Notes under the pieces: generated by a model
Seen by the model: the letters and a program-made list of their open reading frames with translations, nothing else
Database searches by the model: none
What the model was told of the DNA's origin: nothing
Shown here: piece by piece, positions 9,856 through 20,617 of the stretch
How positions within the stretch are numbered: the first letter of the stretch is position 1
How the letters are laid out: each line of letters opens with the position of its first letter
From: Eledone cirrhosa
Taxonomy: Eukaryota; Mollusca; Cephalopoda; Octopoda; Eledonidae
Direction: 5' to 3'
Assembly (NCBI GenBank): GCA_964016885.1
Contig: OZ024757.1
Span: forward strand, 27,773,954 to 27,837,953
DNA length: 64,000 nt
Position numbers and translations under genes: made by a program

Positions 9856-10440
9856 TATATATATATATAAATTATATATATATATATAAATTATATATAT
9901 ATATATATATAAATTATATATATATATATAAATTATATATATATATATAAATTATATATATATATATAAATTATATATATATATATATATATAAATTATA
10001 TATATATATAAATTATATATAAATTATATATATATATAAATTATATATAAATTATATACATATATATAAATTATATACATATATATAAATTATATATATA
10101 TCATCATCATCATCATCATCGTTTAACGTCCATCTTCCACGCTAGCATGGGTTAGATGGTATAATATATATATAATATATAAATTATATATATATGTAAA
10201 TTATATATATATGTATAAATTATATTTATATATATAAATTATATATATGTGTATAAATTATATATATATGTATAAATTATATATATATATAAATTATATA
10301 TATATAAATTATATATATATATATATAAATTATATATATATATAATATATATATATAATATATATATATATATAAATTATATATATATAACATATATATA
10401 ATATAATTTATATATATATAATTTATATATATATATATAT
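9795..10440. repeat. Long AT array, units of (TA)n plus AATT
   Basis: About 640 bp of TATATATATAAATTATA units, with unit length varying around 18-26 bp, interrupted only at 10098-10162 by a family B SINE end. Strong cruciform/slippage potential. Confidence 0.95.
10098..10162 (-). repeat. SINE family B 3' end inside the AT array
   Basis: (ATC)n then GTTTAACGTCCATCTTCCAC and GCTAGCATGGGTTAGATGG, the reverse complement of the family B tail. Both edges are (TA)n. Confidence 0.85.
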
Positions 10441-10634
10441 TGACCCACATATATAGACATAGACATATACACACACACATACCAGTCACATAAACAATAC
10501 TCAATTATGGCCTCTCCCATTATTGTTTCTGAGTGGGAGGTCATAATTTGACCTAGTAAACTTCTTCAGTGGCAGGCGTGGTGGGGGTGGATGATGAACT
10601 AAGTTAGGTTTGTAAAATAAATAATAATAATAAT

Positions 10635-10741
10635 AATTGTTTCTACTTTTGGCACCAGCCCAGCAAATACCCAGTGCATTACTGGTACTTTATTTTATTG
10701 ACCCTGTAAGGATGAATGGCAAAGTTAATGTCGGTGGGATA
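10635..10741 (-). repeat. SINE family A, head-truncated
   Basis: AATTGTTTCTACTTTTGGCA through AGGATGAATGGCAAAGTTAA. It breaks off within the box-B region (GGTGGGAT) and is replaced by a second partial tail (TTATTTAGGCACAGGG). Confidence 0.75.
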
Positions 10742-10764
10742 ATGATCTCTTATTTAGGCACAGG

Positions 10765-10925
10765 GAGAGTTATATTACTAAATCCTTAAAAATTCTTGAT
10801 TATTTTCAAAATTATTTGAAAATTCTAAGTAATGCTTTCATTAGAAATATTGTAATGAAAAAAATTATATTATATCTAAAATCCTTCTATCATAATTTTA
10901 TGTAAGAAACTTAATAACACTTCCT
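10765..10925. repeat. MITE family D fragments
   Basis: TTACTAAATCCTTAAAAATT then TTGAAAATTCTAAGTAATG (family D 3' half), followed by CTTCTATCATAATTTTATGT (family D 5' half), so two partial copies or a rearranged one. Confidence 0.55.
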
Positions 10926-11019
10926 CTTTTTTCTTATTATATAAACTCTGCTCTGTATCGAGTGCGGAATTTGGTTCTCTCGCCAGTTTCCTTTGAACTT
11001 ACTGAACTTTCTGCGCATA

Positions 11020-11060
11020 TATACTAGCATGGAAAATGGACATTAAATGATGATGATTAT
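11020..11060 (+). repeat. SINE family B 3' tail
   Basis: TACTAGCATGGAAAATGGAC then (GAT)n running into TA repeat. Confidence 0.7.
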
Positions 11061-11082
11061 ATATACATATATATCAGAACTA

Positions 11083-11145
11083 GCTGTTGAAATGGTAGGA
11101 GCTCAGCCATTAGGGTCCTGACTCCTGTGTGTGTGTGTCTGTGTG

Positions 11146-11170
<25 letters not shown>
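11083..11170. repeat. Half copy of hairpin element H1 plus TG/TA repeat
   Basis: CTAGCTGTTGAAATGG and GGAGCTCAGCCATTAGGG match the right arm of the 2.6-kb hairpin. The left arm is absent. Followed by (TG)n and (TA)n. Confidence 0.6.
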
Positions 11171-11179
<9 letters not shown>

Positions 11180-11479
11180 CATATATGTGTAGTCAGAGAT
11201 TCCCGCTAGCTAATCACATCTAAATTATAAGTCGTATATATCTGAGTAGTGCAGCTACGATACTTTAATTACTGTGTGTACATGTGTGTGCGCATGAGTA
11301 TGTGTGTGTGTGTGTGCATGTGTATGTGTTGAGAACCAGTTTCACTCTCTCTCTCTCTCCAGGGGATATTGCCTTATCTACGGAAGTAACTATTATATAT
11401 GACACACACATATACACTCATCTCTCTAATGTTTTCTATGTATGTATATGTATATATATATATATATATACCACTCAAT

Positions 11480-11778
11480 AGTGATGACACAGGATCGGGA
11501 TCTTTGGCGTTATGCAATAATACAGAAGAGCTGCCTTCCCATGTGCACATGTTGAAGCATACATCTAGTATGCACCACTTTCCCCTATCTTCTGTTCCTC
11601 TTTCCATACACCTCCCTGTGTTTGGCATTAGGAAGGGCATCCAGCTATAGAAACCAAGCCAGAAAGTTCTGTATGAGCAAGACACAGTCACCGGACCAGA
11701 CTTGTCACAAATGTGAAAATTCATCTAACCTATGCTAGCATGGAAAAATCTATGTCAAACGGTGATGATATATATATA
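11480..11778 (+). repeat. LINE C-terminal scrap joined to SINE family B 3' half
   Basis: 11490-11545 reads TQDRDLWRYAI in one frame, like the D.WR motif near the end of LINE polyproteins. 11618-11770 is family B (GGCATTAGGAAGGGCATCCA, CTATGCTAGCATGGAAAAAT, GATGAT then TA). It is either a LINE tail carrying the SINE-like 3' end or two juxtaposed insertions. Confidence 0.55.
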
Positions 11779-11867
11779 TATATTATATATCTGTCTTTCC
11801 ACGTTGGAGGTGACAGTGTGTCTCGCCAAAAATTTGAAGTAATATAAAATTTTTGTAATATAATTTT

Positions 11868-12035
11868 CTCGAAATTATTAAGCTGGTGGTTGAAGCATAA
11901 TTTAACCAAAGATTCTTGCATAAAATTATTATGGAAAGAGTTTTAAATAAACATAAACACTTTAAAACAAACAGTTTTATATCCATAAATCAACAGGCAG
12001 TTTCAGGCAGGTCAGTATCAGAAGGATTAAATGAA
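11868..12035 (-). mobile_element. MITE family D, reverse copy
   Basis: ATTATTAAGCTGGTGGTTGA, then TTGCATAAAATTATTATGGA and CAGTATCAGAAGGATTAAA, the reverse complement of the family D 5' half. Confidence 0.6.
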
Positions 12036-12514
12036 ATAACGATAATGGTTATATTGTTGTATTAAACAGTGGCTTTAGGCATAAGTAAAATAAAAGGCGG
12101 AAAAAATGCAAGCTTCCACCTTTTATTGCTGCATCAATTATACATTAAAACTAGAAACGATATCAGTTCTTGCAACATCAATGCAAAATGCATGCCACCC
12201 CCATGCCTGAGAGGCAGCTGGCAAACTCTATATAATTTGTCATGAATAGTAAAATAGCTGCACAATATATTCTAAGTTGAAGTATCCAAAAAGAAAAAAA
12301 AAAAAAAATTTACTTCAAAGCTAGCTAACTGTATTACTATTTTAGTTATATTCTTTTTTATCGAAGATAAAAAGCAAAAAAAAGAAGTTCTGTATGTTTT
12401 ATGAGAGATCAAAGTAGGCTTGATTCCGTAAATTTCTTTTGTTTTTAGTTTTTTAGTTTTTCCTTTTTTTATTAACTGCTGTCTTGGAACATAGGTTAAT
12501 CTTTAGAAATTACA

Positions 12515-12580
12515 GTTCATCATCAACATCATCATTTTTTACATCAACTTACCATGCTGCCAGCATGGGTTGGATGGGGT
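12515..12580 (-). repeat. SINE family B 3' end
   Basis: CATCATCAACATCATC then CATGCTGCCAGCATGGGTTG. Confidence 0.65.
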
Positions 12581-12769
12581 TGTTACAATTCGAGTCAGTT
12601 CTTATTCAGAGTTACTACAATTTCCATCGACCCCCCCCCCCCCCCACACACACCCGAGACATGTCAGGAAATGGGGAAGAAATCATGTCTCACTCTTATA
12701 TTCCAATGGTTGATTGATTATATATAAATAAATAAACCTTCTTAGCATCCTGCATTTTTGATTATATAT

Positions 12770-12888
12770 ATAGTTCCCGTATGAGCAAGACAAGGTCAGC
12801 CGACCGGGCACTGCCCACAACAGGACAACACGTCTAAACCATGCTAGCGTGGAAGAATGGACGTAAAACGGTGATGATGATGATATAT
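12770..12888 (+). repeat. SINE family B 3' half
   Basis: CCCGTATGAGCAAGACAAGG through CCATGCTAGCGTGGAAG and (GAT)n, ending in TA next to the mariner-like element. Confidence 0.8.
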
Positions 12889-12889
12889 A

Positions 12890-13294
12890 CAGTGTGACCC
12901 AAAAAGAAAATACACACTTTAAGTAACTATACAGGCAATATTTATTAGAATGCATTACCTTTCCCAAAAATAAAATGATCCACAGACATAATTCAATTCT
13001 ATGTAAACACACAAAAATAATTATATAATTTAAATAATTGTTTCTACTTTTGACACAAGGCCAGCAATTAACCAGTACATTACTGGTACTTTATTTTATC
13101 GACCCCCGTAAGGACGAAAGGCAAAGTTAACCTCGGCGGGATTTGAACTCAGACCATAAAGGGACGTAACTATGCTAGAAAGCATAGCGTCCAACCCTCT
13201 ACCGATACTGCCAATTCACCGCTAATAAAACGGAATATAATCTAATGCATTTTTTAAAGATTTTGTTGTGTATACATTTTTTGGGAGGATGCCC

Positions 13295-13296
<2 letters not shown>
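12890..13296. mobile_element. Mariner-like nonautonomous element containing a SINE
   Basis: Left end CAGTGTGACCCAAAAAG.AAATACACAC, right end GTATACATTTTTTGGGAGG then GCCCTG, an imperfect terminal inverted repeat of about 28 bp bounded by TA on each side (12888-12889, 13297-13298). Internal sequence has no transposase frame. Its ends match the mini elements at 414 and 34953, so those may be deletion derivatives of something like this. Confidence 0.65.
13036..13222 (-). mobile_element. SINE family A nested in mariner-like element
   Basis: Complete family A in reverse, with AATTGTTTCTACTTTTGACA, the CGGCGGGATTTGAACTCAGA box-B region and the head CTCTACCGATACTGCCAATT. Low divergence from the consensus seen in the window. 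Confidence 0.85.
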
Positions 13297-13327
<31 letters not shown>

Positions 13328-13609
13328 ATTTTCATTCTGATGAATGATTTCAGACGTCTCTGTTGAGCTCGTCTGTCTTCGTGAAACCTTTGATAAATGG
13401 AATAATTGTCTTATGTTGTTTATTACATAATTAAATAAATATATATATATATATATTTAATGCGTAGAAATGTCCATGATCTCAGCAGACAACTGATGAA
13501 AGGGAAATTATCCCCCGTTCATGCTTTCCTCTTATTTACAAATACACTTTATCCATATATATGTGTGTTGCGACAAAAAAAAAGGAGAAAAAAAAGGGAA
13601 AAAGAAGGA

Positions 13610-13835
13610 AAGAGAGAAGGGATGCTGTAATGTGGTTGTGTAGGTAACATGATAAAAAGCTCCCAGTCCACACTGTAAATGTGGTTAGTGTTAGGAAGGG
13701 CATCCAACCATAGAAAACCTGCCAGATAGTCCTATACGAGCAAAACACGGTCACCCGACCAATCTTACCTCAAATGGGACAATTCCCGTCTAACCCATGC
13801 TAGAGTGGAAGATAGATGTTAAACGATGATGGTGA
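13610..13835 (+). repeat. SINE family B, near full length
   Basis: Two 5' modules (CTGTAATGTGGTTGTGTAGG; CCAGTCCACACTGTAAATGT), GTTAGGAAGGGCATCCAACC, CCATGCTAGAGTGGAAGATA and (GAT)n into TA. Confidence 0.85.
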
Positions 13836-13849
13836 TATATACGAACCTA

Positions 13850-14190
13850 CTACAGATTAGTTGTCAAAATGACAAAAGAAGAACATTACATTTCTTGGTT
13901 GATACATTAGCCATGTAGTGTTTTTGGATACATTATTGAGTCTGATATATTGGTTTGGCAGGGCTCCAAGGGTTAATAGCTTTTGCAAAATCACTAAACA
14001 AGCTAAAAATTAAAAAAAATACTCAGTTAACAACTGGTCTTCCACAAAAAGAAAGAAAAAAATGCCTGCACAATGTTTTTTAGAAAATCTAAGATAAATT
14101 TCTGAATTGCACTTGTTTAGCAAGTAACTTGATTTGAGATGATGTTTGTTGAAACTGAAGTAATTACATCATAGAAGAGATATTTTAGCC
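13850..14190. other. AT-rich intergenic, no gene seen
   Basis: No exon-like frame or recognised repeat apart from short homopolymers. Confidence 0.4.
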
Positions 14191-14199
14191 ATTCAAAAA

Positions 14200-14620
14200 C
14201 TTCATTATCACCATTTTACATCCACTTTTCCATGCTTGTATGAGTTGAACAGGTTTTTTTCCAGCACAGCATCCCTCAATTCATTACATTTCTTCGTCAT
14301 TTGCTCTGTGAGCCTCAGAGATTTAAAATCAGATATTGCCACCTCTGCCCAGGTCTTTCTCTACTGTAGCTACCTTCAAATGGCATTTCTTGGCACCACT
14401 TTACCCAATGATCATCATCCATATGCATCACATGTCCATACCAGCAGTTTTCTATCTTGCTCATTACATCTGATTCTTCTTATACCCTGTTTTTTCTCTC
14501 ACATAAAAACTGTTAAATTCATTTTACATTTATCTTTTTTATTTTGTGGCCAATCCCACTCTCTGAACATTGAATGCATTTATCCAAAAAGAAGAAGTGG
14601 TCTACATCATTGAATGCAAA
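14200..14620 (-). pseudogene. RTE-like LINE C-terminus, decayed copy
   Basis: The minus strand reads WYGHVMHMDDDHWVKWCQEM then PFEG, matching WYGHVMLMEDDRWVKKCQEI of the better copy at 45262-45712. The rest aligns at nucleotide level, including the 3' end at CCATGCTTGTATGAGTTG. Several indels and stops. The plus-strand 125-residue frame over this span is a shadow. Confidence 0.8.
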
Positions 14621-14696
14621 CAAAGTTGCAGGTTTTATATCAGAGTGACCTTCTCCTAGAGAGGATGTCTTAATGAAAACTAGGAGTCTCTTGTTC

Positions 14697-14755
14697 CACA
14701 CACATACATACATACATACATACATATGTACATACATACATACTCACACATACAC
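14697..14755. repeat. (CATA)n microsatellite
   Basis: Repeated ACATACATACATACAT. Confidence 0.9.
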
Positions 14756-15002
14756 AAAATTTGTCAGTTACCAAGAAAAAAGAAGAGAATATAAAGTCAG
14801 AGAATAAGCAGAAAAAGAAAAGAAAAGTTGAATGATCGTGTGGAAACATTTGTTTCCACTGGTTATCTTTATCAGAGTGATTTTACTGAAAGACATTTTA
14901 TTTGTGATTCTTAATAAGAAGCCACACACTGTTATCTTTCCATCAGGAACATTCTCCATAGTTCCAAAATCAACACAATGTATATCCGGTTCACGTTTAT
15001 AT

Positions 15003-15500
15003 TTGGTGGTGGTGGTAGTGGGGGCGGGGTGGGGTTGTGGAGATGGTTGTAGTAGAGGTGGTGGTGGTGGAGTCAGTTGTGGTTATGCTATGGAAAGTGG
15101 TGGTCATAGTGATAGTTGTGGTGATGATGGCAGTAGTGCTGGTGCTGATTGTTGTGTTTGTTGTGGTGGTGGTGGTGGTGGTGGTCGTAGTGATATTGGA
15201 AGTGGTGTTGGATGTAGTGCTGATTATAGTAGTATTGCTGTTGGTGGTATTGGTTGTAGTTGCAGTGATGGTGGTAGTAGTGGTGGTTATAGTGGTGATG
15301 GCAGTAGTGCTGGTGTTGAATGTTATGGTGGTGTTGGTTGTAGTAAATATGATGGTAATGTTGTTGGTAGTGGTGTAGTCCTGGTGGTATTGGTAGTGGA
15401 TGGGATGTGGTTGCAATGGCAGTGTTACTGGTGTTGGTGGTGGTATTGGTAGTGGATGGGATGTGGTTGTCATGGCAGTGTTACTGGTGTCGGTGATGAT
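15003..15500. repeat. G+T-rich (GGT/GTT/AGT)n tract, strand-asymmetric
   Basis: About 480 bp in which the plus strand is almost free of C. Open in several frames (Gly/Ser/Val-rich plus, Thr/Ile/Asn-rich minus). The GGT runs could form G-quadruplex-like structure. No gene features. Confidence 0.9.
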
Positions 15501-15694
15501 GCTGGTATGAGAGAGGTGTTAATGAGTACAACACTGGCTATTTAGATCTAATGGTGGTTATGATAGTTTTTAAATTCTTTATTTATTACTTTCTAATGTG
15601 TTAACAGCTGCAGCACACAAAAGGTAAACAGAAACAAAATAGATTAGTCTGCTAAACATAGCTGCTAAATCTCCCTCACATTCTTCTCTATCAT

Positions 15695-15760
15695 TACCAT
15701 CATCATCATCATCATCACTGTTTCACATCTATTCTCCATGCTTGCGTGGGTTTGACAAGT
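15695..15760 (-). repeat. SINE family B 3' end
   Basis: (CAT)n then CTGTTTCACATCTATTCTCC and ATGCTTGCGTGGGTTTGACA. Confidence 0.75.
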
Positions 15761-15829
15761 CATGTTTAGAGAGGCTAGGCATATCAGATCATTGCCTCTT
15801 ACAAATATGTTCTATTCTGACACCTTTAA

Positions 15830-16041
15830 CCCTTTATATATACTATATATACTATTATATTTTCACAGTAAAGGCTTTACCCCACATAATATCTCACATA
15901 ATATCAAATCTATGAGATTTTGATGTCATTTATTTTGTGAACAATACCTTAACATCAATAAGAGTGGCTGGTTACTGCCTGTTTGAACTGAAAGAGGTGA
16001 GAGAATTCTGGCCAGATATAATCGGTTTAAATGCTAAAGGG
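15830..16041 (-). mobile_element. MITE family C (TTAA-flanked), complete
   Basis: TTAA at 15826-15829 and 16042-16045. Right end GGTTTAAATGCTAAAGGG is the inverted match of the family start CCCTTTAGCATTTAAACC; left end degraded (CCCTTTATATATA). Internal GAGAGAATTCTGGCCAGAT. PiggyBac-type target site inferred. Confidence 0.8.
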
Positions 16042-16097
16042 TTAAAGAAAAAATAATGCAGGATACATTGGATATATGTAAGCTGGAACATATACTG

Positions 16098-16290
16098 TTG
16101 CAATGCTTTGCAGCATAGAGTAACAGCTCTTTACAGTCTGAGTTCAAATCCCACCGAGGTTAACTTTATTTTATCGACCCTGTAAGGATGATAGGCAAAG
16201 TACCAGTAATGCACTTGGGTTGACTTAATCGACTTTTCCCTCTTCCCAATTGCTGGCCTTGTGCCTATAGTAGAAATCATTATTAATCCC
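16098..16290 (+). repeat. SINE family A, sense copy
   Basis: Head partly lost. Box-B region CTGAGTTCAAATCCCACCGA, then ATTTTATCGACCCTGTAAGG (locally rearranged order), and tail TTGCTGGCCTTGTGCCTATA. Confidence 0.75.
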
Positions 16291-16414
16291 ATACCTAAAT
16301 GACTCTGCCAATTTGCCAGCTTAATAATAAAGTATCATAATTAATATCTTTTTTTTTTGTCCAACCACAAAATTTCTTGGCACTTCAGCTTCGAGTCCCT
16401 TGAACGACTTCTGC

Positions 16415-16470
16415 TTAAAACGTGCTTTTATTGGTTTTGTCATGCACGTCATTGCCCTATTGGCTGTCTT
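16415..16470. promoter_or_regulatory. Paired inverted CCAAT motifs (weak promoter candidate)
   Basis: ATTGG at 16430-16434 and 16459-16463, 29 bp apart, with TGCACGTCATTG (CRE-like) between. This spacing and composition can mark CCAAT-type promoters, but no exon or TSS evidence is attached. Confidence 0.2.
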
Positions 16471-16879
16471 TAAAAAAAACACAAAAAATATAATATGACC
16501 AGTAAATTTGACAACAAAATTAAAAATACCTTTTCTATAGTGATTAACAACAGTATTGTTTTACATACATAGTCATAATGTATTTCAATATCCAACTATA
16601 TGTATCTGTTCTATTTTATATACATATATATCTTTATCATAGCCATCCTATCAGGCAAGATGTTATCGAAAGAATCCTCTATGTTATCTGCCATCAGGCA
16701 ATAAATATTTTAATGATGCAATATAATCCAATGATTGACATTGTAATGTAAGTTAATTTATGTGAGATAAACATGAATTATATGCCAGAATTCTGAATTC
16801 TTTCAGTCAGTTAACGGAACGAATCAATGGTTATAGTATGTAACTTTTCTTGTTTAGCTCACATAAATTAACACTCGCA

Positions 16880-16902
16880 CACACACACACACACACATAT
16901 GC

Positions 16903-16942
<40 letters not shown>

Positions 16943-16964
16943 ATATATATACATATATATGTAT

Positions 16965-16997
<33 letters not shown>

Positions 16998-17006
16998 CAT
17001 ATATAT

Positions 17007-17058
<52 letters not shown>
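16880..17058. repeat. (CA)n and (TA/CATA)n microsatellite
   Basis: CA run then ATATACATATATACATATA. The tyrosine/isoleucine-rich frames are repeat translations. Confidence 0.95.
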
Positions 17059-17059
<1 letters not shown>

Positions 17060-17060
<1 letters not shown>

Positions 17061-17153
17061 GACAGTCCTATGCGAGCAAGATAATCACTCTTGCCTCAAG
17101 TGGGAAAACCCCCGTCCAAACCCATGCAAGCGTGGAACATGGACGTTAAACGT

Positions 17154-17184
<31 letters not shown>
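17060..17184 (+). repeat. SINE family B 3' half with long (GAT)n tail
   Basis: CAGTCCTATGCGAGCAAG, CAAACCCATGCAAGCGTGG, then ten GAT units (poly-Asp or poly-Met when translated) ending in ACATATATACAT repeat on both sides. Confidence 0.85.
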
Positions 17185-17214
17185 ACATATATACATATAT
17201 ATATATACATATAT

Positions 17215-17247
<33 letters not shown>

Positions 17248-17385
17248 TATATACATATATATATATACATATATACATATATACATATATACATATATAT
17301 ACATATATATATATATATATACATATATACATATATATACATATATATATATATATATACATATATACACATATATATATATAGT
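17185..17385. repeat. (ATATAC)n microsatellite
   Basis: Continues the CATATATA array after the SINE. Confidence 0.95.
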
Positions 17386-17394
17386 AATAATAAT

Positions 17395-17480
17395 AAAATT
17401 GAAGACTAAAATCCAGAGAGGGCTCGATAAGGGTGAAAGCAGCGATTCTTTGCTTAAACTTTAATCTGTTATTTTAATAA
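17395..17480 (+). repeat. Interspersed repeat J
   Basis: GAAGACTAAAATCCAGAGAG, GGGCTCGATAAGGGTGAAAG and TTTGCTTAAACTTTAATCTG. The reverse complement recurs at 20618-20700 and a partial sense copy at 21255-21295. All three are flanked by (TA)n. Confidence 0.65.
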
Positions 17481-17536
17481 ATATATATATATATATATAT
17501 ATACATATATACATATATATATACATATATATATAT

Positions 17537-17690
17537 AGTTGCAGTTATGGTTGTGGTTTAGAAGTTTGCTTCTAAAGTATGTGGTCTAGGGTTAGTTCCC
17601 ACTGCATGACACATGGATAAGTGTCTTTCGCTATAACCCCGGGTTGACCACAGCCTTGTGAGTGAAATGTGGTAGATAGGTCCTTTGCTG
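17537..17690 (+). repeat. tRNA-like SINE, family U
   Basis: GTGGTTTAGAAGTTTGCTTC, GGTCTAGGGTTAGTTCCCAC (box B-like), GGATAAGTGTCTTTCGCTAT, CCTTGTGAGTGAAATGTGG. Confidence 0.7.
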
Positions 17691-17880
17691 GAAGCCAGAA
17701 CTCAGAACGTAAAGGGCGGTAACTCTATGCTGCAAAGCATGGTGTCCGACACTTTACCGATACTGCCAATTCACAATGATAATAATGATTTCGGCACAAG
17801 GCCAACAATTTTGGAGGAGGGGAAAGTTGATTAAATCAACCCGAAGTGCAATGTGTTCATTTTATCAAGGTGCCAACACT
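17690..17880 (-). repeat. Two partial SINE family A copies
   Basis: 17690-17777 is the head half in reverse (CAGAACTCAGAACG to CCGATACTGCCAATTC). 17789-17880 is a tail half (TTCGGCACAAGGCCAACAAT, GGGGAAAGTTGATT). They could be one copy with an inversion or two insertions. Confidence 0.65.
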
Positions 17881-18187
17881 AGAAAGGTTATCTTGCCCTC
17901 ACATGGAAAAAAGAGTACTCTCCACCTTACAGCCCCTCTGATCTTTCAAAACAAAAGTGTCTAAGAGTGTAATTTGAAGAAGAGTGATGGACAAATGGTT
18001 AATAATTATTCATACTTCAGACACTACGCTCTTATAGGAAGACAAAACCAGGAATGAAAACTTGGACAAGCTCTATGAATACTACATTGTCTGACCAACA
18101 ATAATGATATTAAAAATTTGAAACCATAACACATAACACCCACATGTTTACCACACCACACCACATTACACCCTGTAAAAAACATAT

Positions 18188-18605
18188 GACTGATCAATAA
18201 TTATCAACAATAGGCATTATGGGGTTAATAATGTGATAAAAGTTTGAGATAAATGAAGGATTGTCATCATTTAACTTCCTGCTAGCAAGGTTGGATCTAA
18301 TTATGAATGTAAATAAAAGAACAAATGTGGAGAATGACACATAAAAATCTAGAGGACATCAAAGGGAAACAAGGTTAAAGAATATTGGTAGAAAGAACAA
18401 AAGAAGAAGGGGAGAGAGAGAGATAAGGAATACAAAAGGCAATTTGAGTCTAATTAACAAAAGATTAAAGATTAAGGAGCAGGTTGAGGAGGGTTGAGCA
18501 AAACTTATCCAAGACCTTACTGAATAACTTTTTAAAAAAAAATGTAATATCTTAATTTGAAAGAGGAAGGGCAGCGCTCGTGATCCACCACTCTTTGTTG
18601 TTGAG
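18188..18605 (+). repeat. Left arm of large inverted duplication
   Basis: Matches the reverse complement of 19240-19674: shared blocks AATTATCAACAATAGGCATT, AAGAACAAATGTGGAGA, AAAGAATATTGGT and CTCGTGATCCACCA/CTCATGATCCACCA. A short family B tail (18267-18299) is inserted in this arm only. Confidence 0.75.
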
Positions 18606-18699
18606 CTTCTGAGAAAAGAGAAGTCAAGATAGTAGTAGTCCATTAAGATATTGATTGTTTGCAGCAGAGTAGACTTTGCTAAATATACTGAAGAGCCTG

Positions 18700-18805
18700 G
18701 CTAGATGGTGTTAAACAGGACATTGGTGTTAAACCAGATATCACTGTTAAACTATGTCTTGGTGTTAAAACGTGTCTTAGTGTTAAACCTGGTTTAACTA
18801 TTTTG
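18700..18805. repeat. Short tandem repeat, (TTGGTGTTAAAC)-like
   Basis: GTGTTAAAC recurs about every 18-24 bp with spacer drift. Confidence 0.65.
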
Positions 18806-19029
18806 GTACCAAACAGCTTGGAAAAAAAGTCCTTTTTCTATTATACAAAGCTGTTTGTATGTATGCATATACCCGTAACTCTTGATGTATTTTGAGCACT
18901 TTAAACTTGGTGGAATCTATCCCTTCTCCATGTCTAAACACAACCAATTTTTTTTCTAAAGAAGAGATAGTGTTATAGAGAGTAAGTGAGAAAGATATAT
19001 TGGGAAAGAATCAACACCCCGTTCTGGTC

Positions 19030-19170
19030 TGGTATTTTTTTTTATCACCCATGAACAGATGAAAAGAAAATTTGACCACAGAGAGATTTGAATTCAGAGC
19101 ACAGAAAGCCGAGATGAATACTGCAAAGTATTCTCTCTGATGTTCTAATGCTTTTTGCTAATTTGCTGCC
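19030..19170 (-). repeat. SINE family A, diverged
   Basis: AGAGATTTGAATTCAGAGCA box-B region and a degraded head, inside the spacer of the inverted duplication. Confidence 0.55.
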
Positions 19171-19239
19171 ATACAAAGTTGTTTATATTTATATGAAAAG
19201 ACTTCTTCCCACTGTAGTAACCCATGAATCATGATCTTT

Positions 19240-19674
19240 TTAACCACCAACAATAAAGTATGGTGGATCATGAGCACTACCCTACCTCTTTCTGACTAAG
19301 CCATTAATTTATCTAAACTAATTTATTCAAGAACGTGTTATCTAAGTTTATCTCAAACATCGCCAACCCCGCACCATAAGCATCAATCATTTGAAATTTC
19401 CTTTGATTGCTAATTAGATTCAAATTTCCCTTTGTGCCTTTTATTTTTGAACTCTCTTTCTCTCTCCTTCTTTTGTTCTTTCGACCAATATTCTTTAATC
19501 TTGTTTCCTTTGATGTTACCTAGGTTTTTATGTGTTACTCTCCACATTTGTTCTTATCAAAAACTGTATTTACATTCAAAGTAGGTTAGATCCTGCATTT
19601 ATCTAAAGCTTTGAACTTGGTCTATTACAGTTTTAACCCTATAATGCCTATTGTTGATAATTGTTGACTAATCA
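19240..19674 (-). repeat. Right arm of large inverted duplication
   Basis: Inverted partner of 18188-18605. About 640 bp separates the arms. Confidence 0.75.
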
Positions 19675-19789
19675 GATACAATATCCTTGTGTAAAGATAA
19701 CAAGAGGATTTTAAAGTTTGGACAGGCTCTACAAATATTTTATATGAGAACATTTTTACATACAAAAAACATGGGTGGAGATGGTGAGA

Positions 19790-19915
19790 GCTGACAATCA
19801 GATCATTGATGCTTACAGAGGAGATGACGAGGGACCGTGACGAATGGAGAGATGAAGTGGATCTGTCCTACCCTTGCAAGCAGGGAAAAGCTGATGATGA
19901 TGATATAAGTTAAAT
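19790..19915 (+). pseudogene. LINE C-terminal tail with (GAT)n 3' end
   Basis: The plus strand reads TRDRDEWRDEVDLSYPCKQG then KADDDDIS and a stop. It parallels the tail of the minus-strand LINE at 45 kb (D.WRD.., P.LASM..., then Asp run): the GAT tail is read as aspartates. A 16-bp echo of GATGATGATATAAGTT follows at 19921-19936. Confidence 0.65.
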
Positions 19916-19937
19916 GATATGATGATGATATAAGTTA

Positions 19938-20097
19938 CACGCCTTTATGTTCTGTGTTTAAATCCTACCAAAGTCAGCTTGCCATTTTATCCTTCTGAGG
20001 GGTCAATAAAATAAGTACCAGTAAAGTACTGGAGTTGATTTAATCAACTTTGCCCCAACCCCAAATTTGCTGGCCTTGTGCCTAAATTAGAAATCAA
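19938..20097 (+). repeat. SINE family A, head-truncated
   Basis: TGTGTTTAAATCCTACCAAA, AGTACCAGTAAAGTACTGGA, tail GCTGGCCTTGTGCCTAAATT. Confidence 0.75.
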
Positions 20098-20294
20098 GAT
20101 AAGAAGAATATTAATTGCAGAATTACTGACAGTGGAATAATACATATTATATGTACTAAGATGATGATGATATGTACCAAATAAGTTGCATGTGTGTTAT
20201 AAGAAAATATGAAAAAATCTGATAAAACAAAGTTAAAACTTCAACATAGTCATGTCTCCAAGAGCTGTTCCCCATACATATAAAAATAAGTGTA

Positions 20295-20455
<161 letters not shown>

Positions 20456-20617
20456 CTAACAAGACACTATTTAGCCTTAACAAAATAATTATTAAGACTC
20501 TACATCAGCATTGAGTACTCTTTCCTCCATTGTCAACCGCATGGATATATATGAATATATATATATATACACACACATATCAACATACATATACATATGT
20601 GTATATATATATATATA

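Noticed and set aside
11341..11410. CT-rich acceptor-like tract with GGGATATTGCCTTATCTACG
   Set aside because: Only about 23 bp to the next GT, no convincing donor, and flanked by microsatellites; cannot be separated from chance.
14236..14613. 125-codon plus-strand frame
   Set aside because: Antisense of a decayed LINE C-terminus (WYGHVMHMDDDHWVKWCQEM on the minus strand).
14997..15473. Thr/Ile-rich and Gly/Ser/Val-rich frames of 110-206 codons
   Set aside because: Products of the G+T triplet-like tract on either strand.
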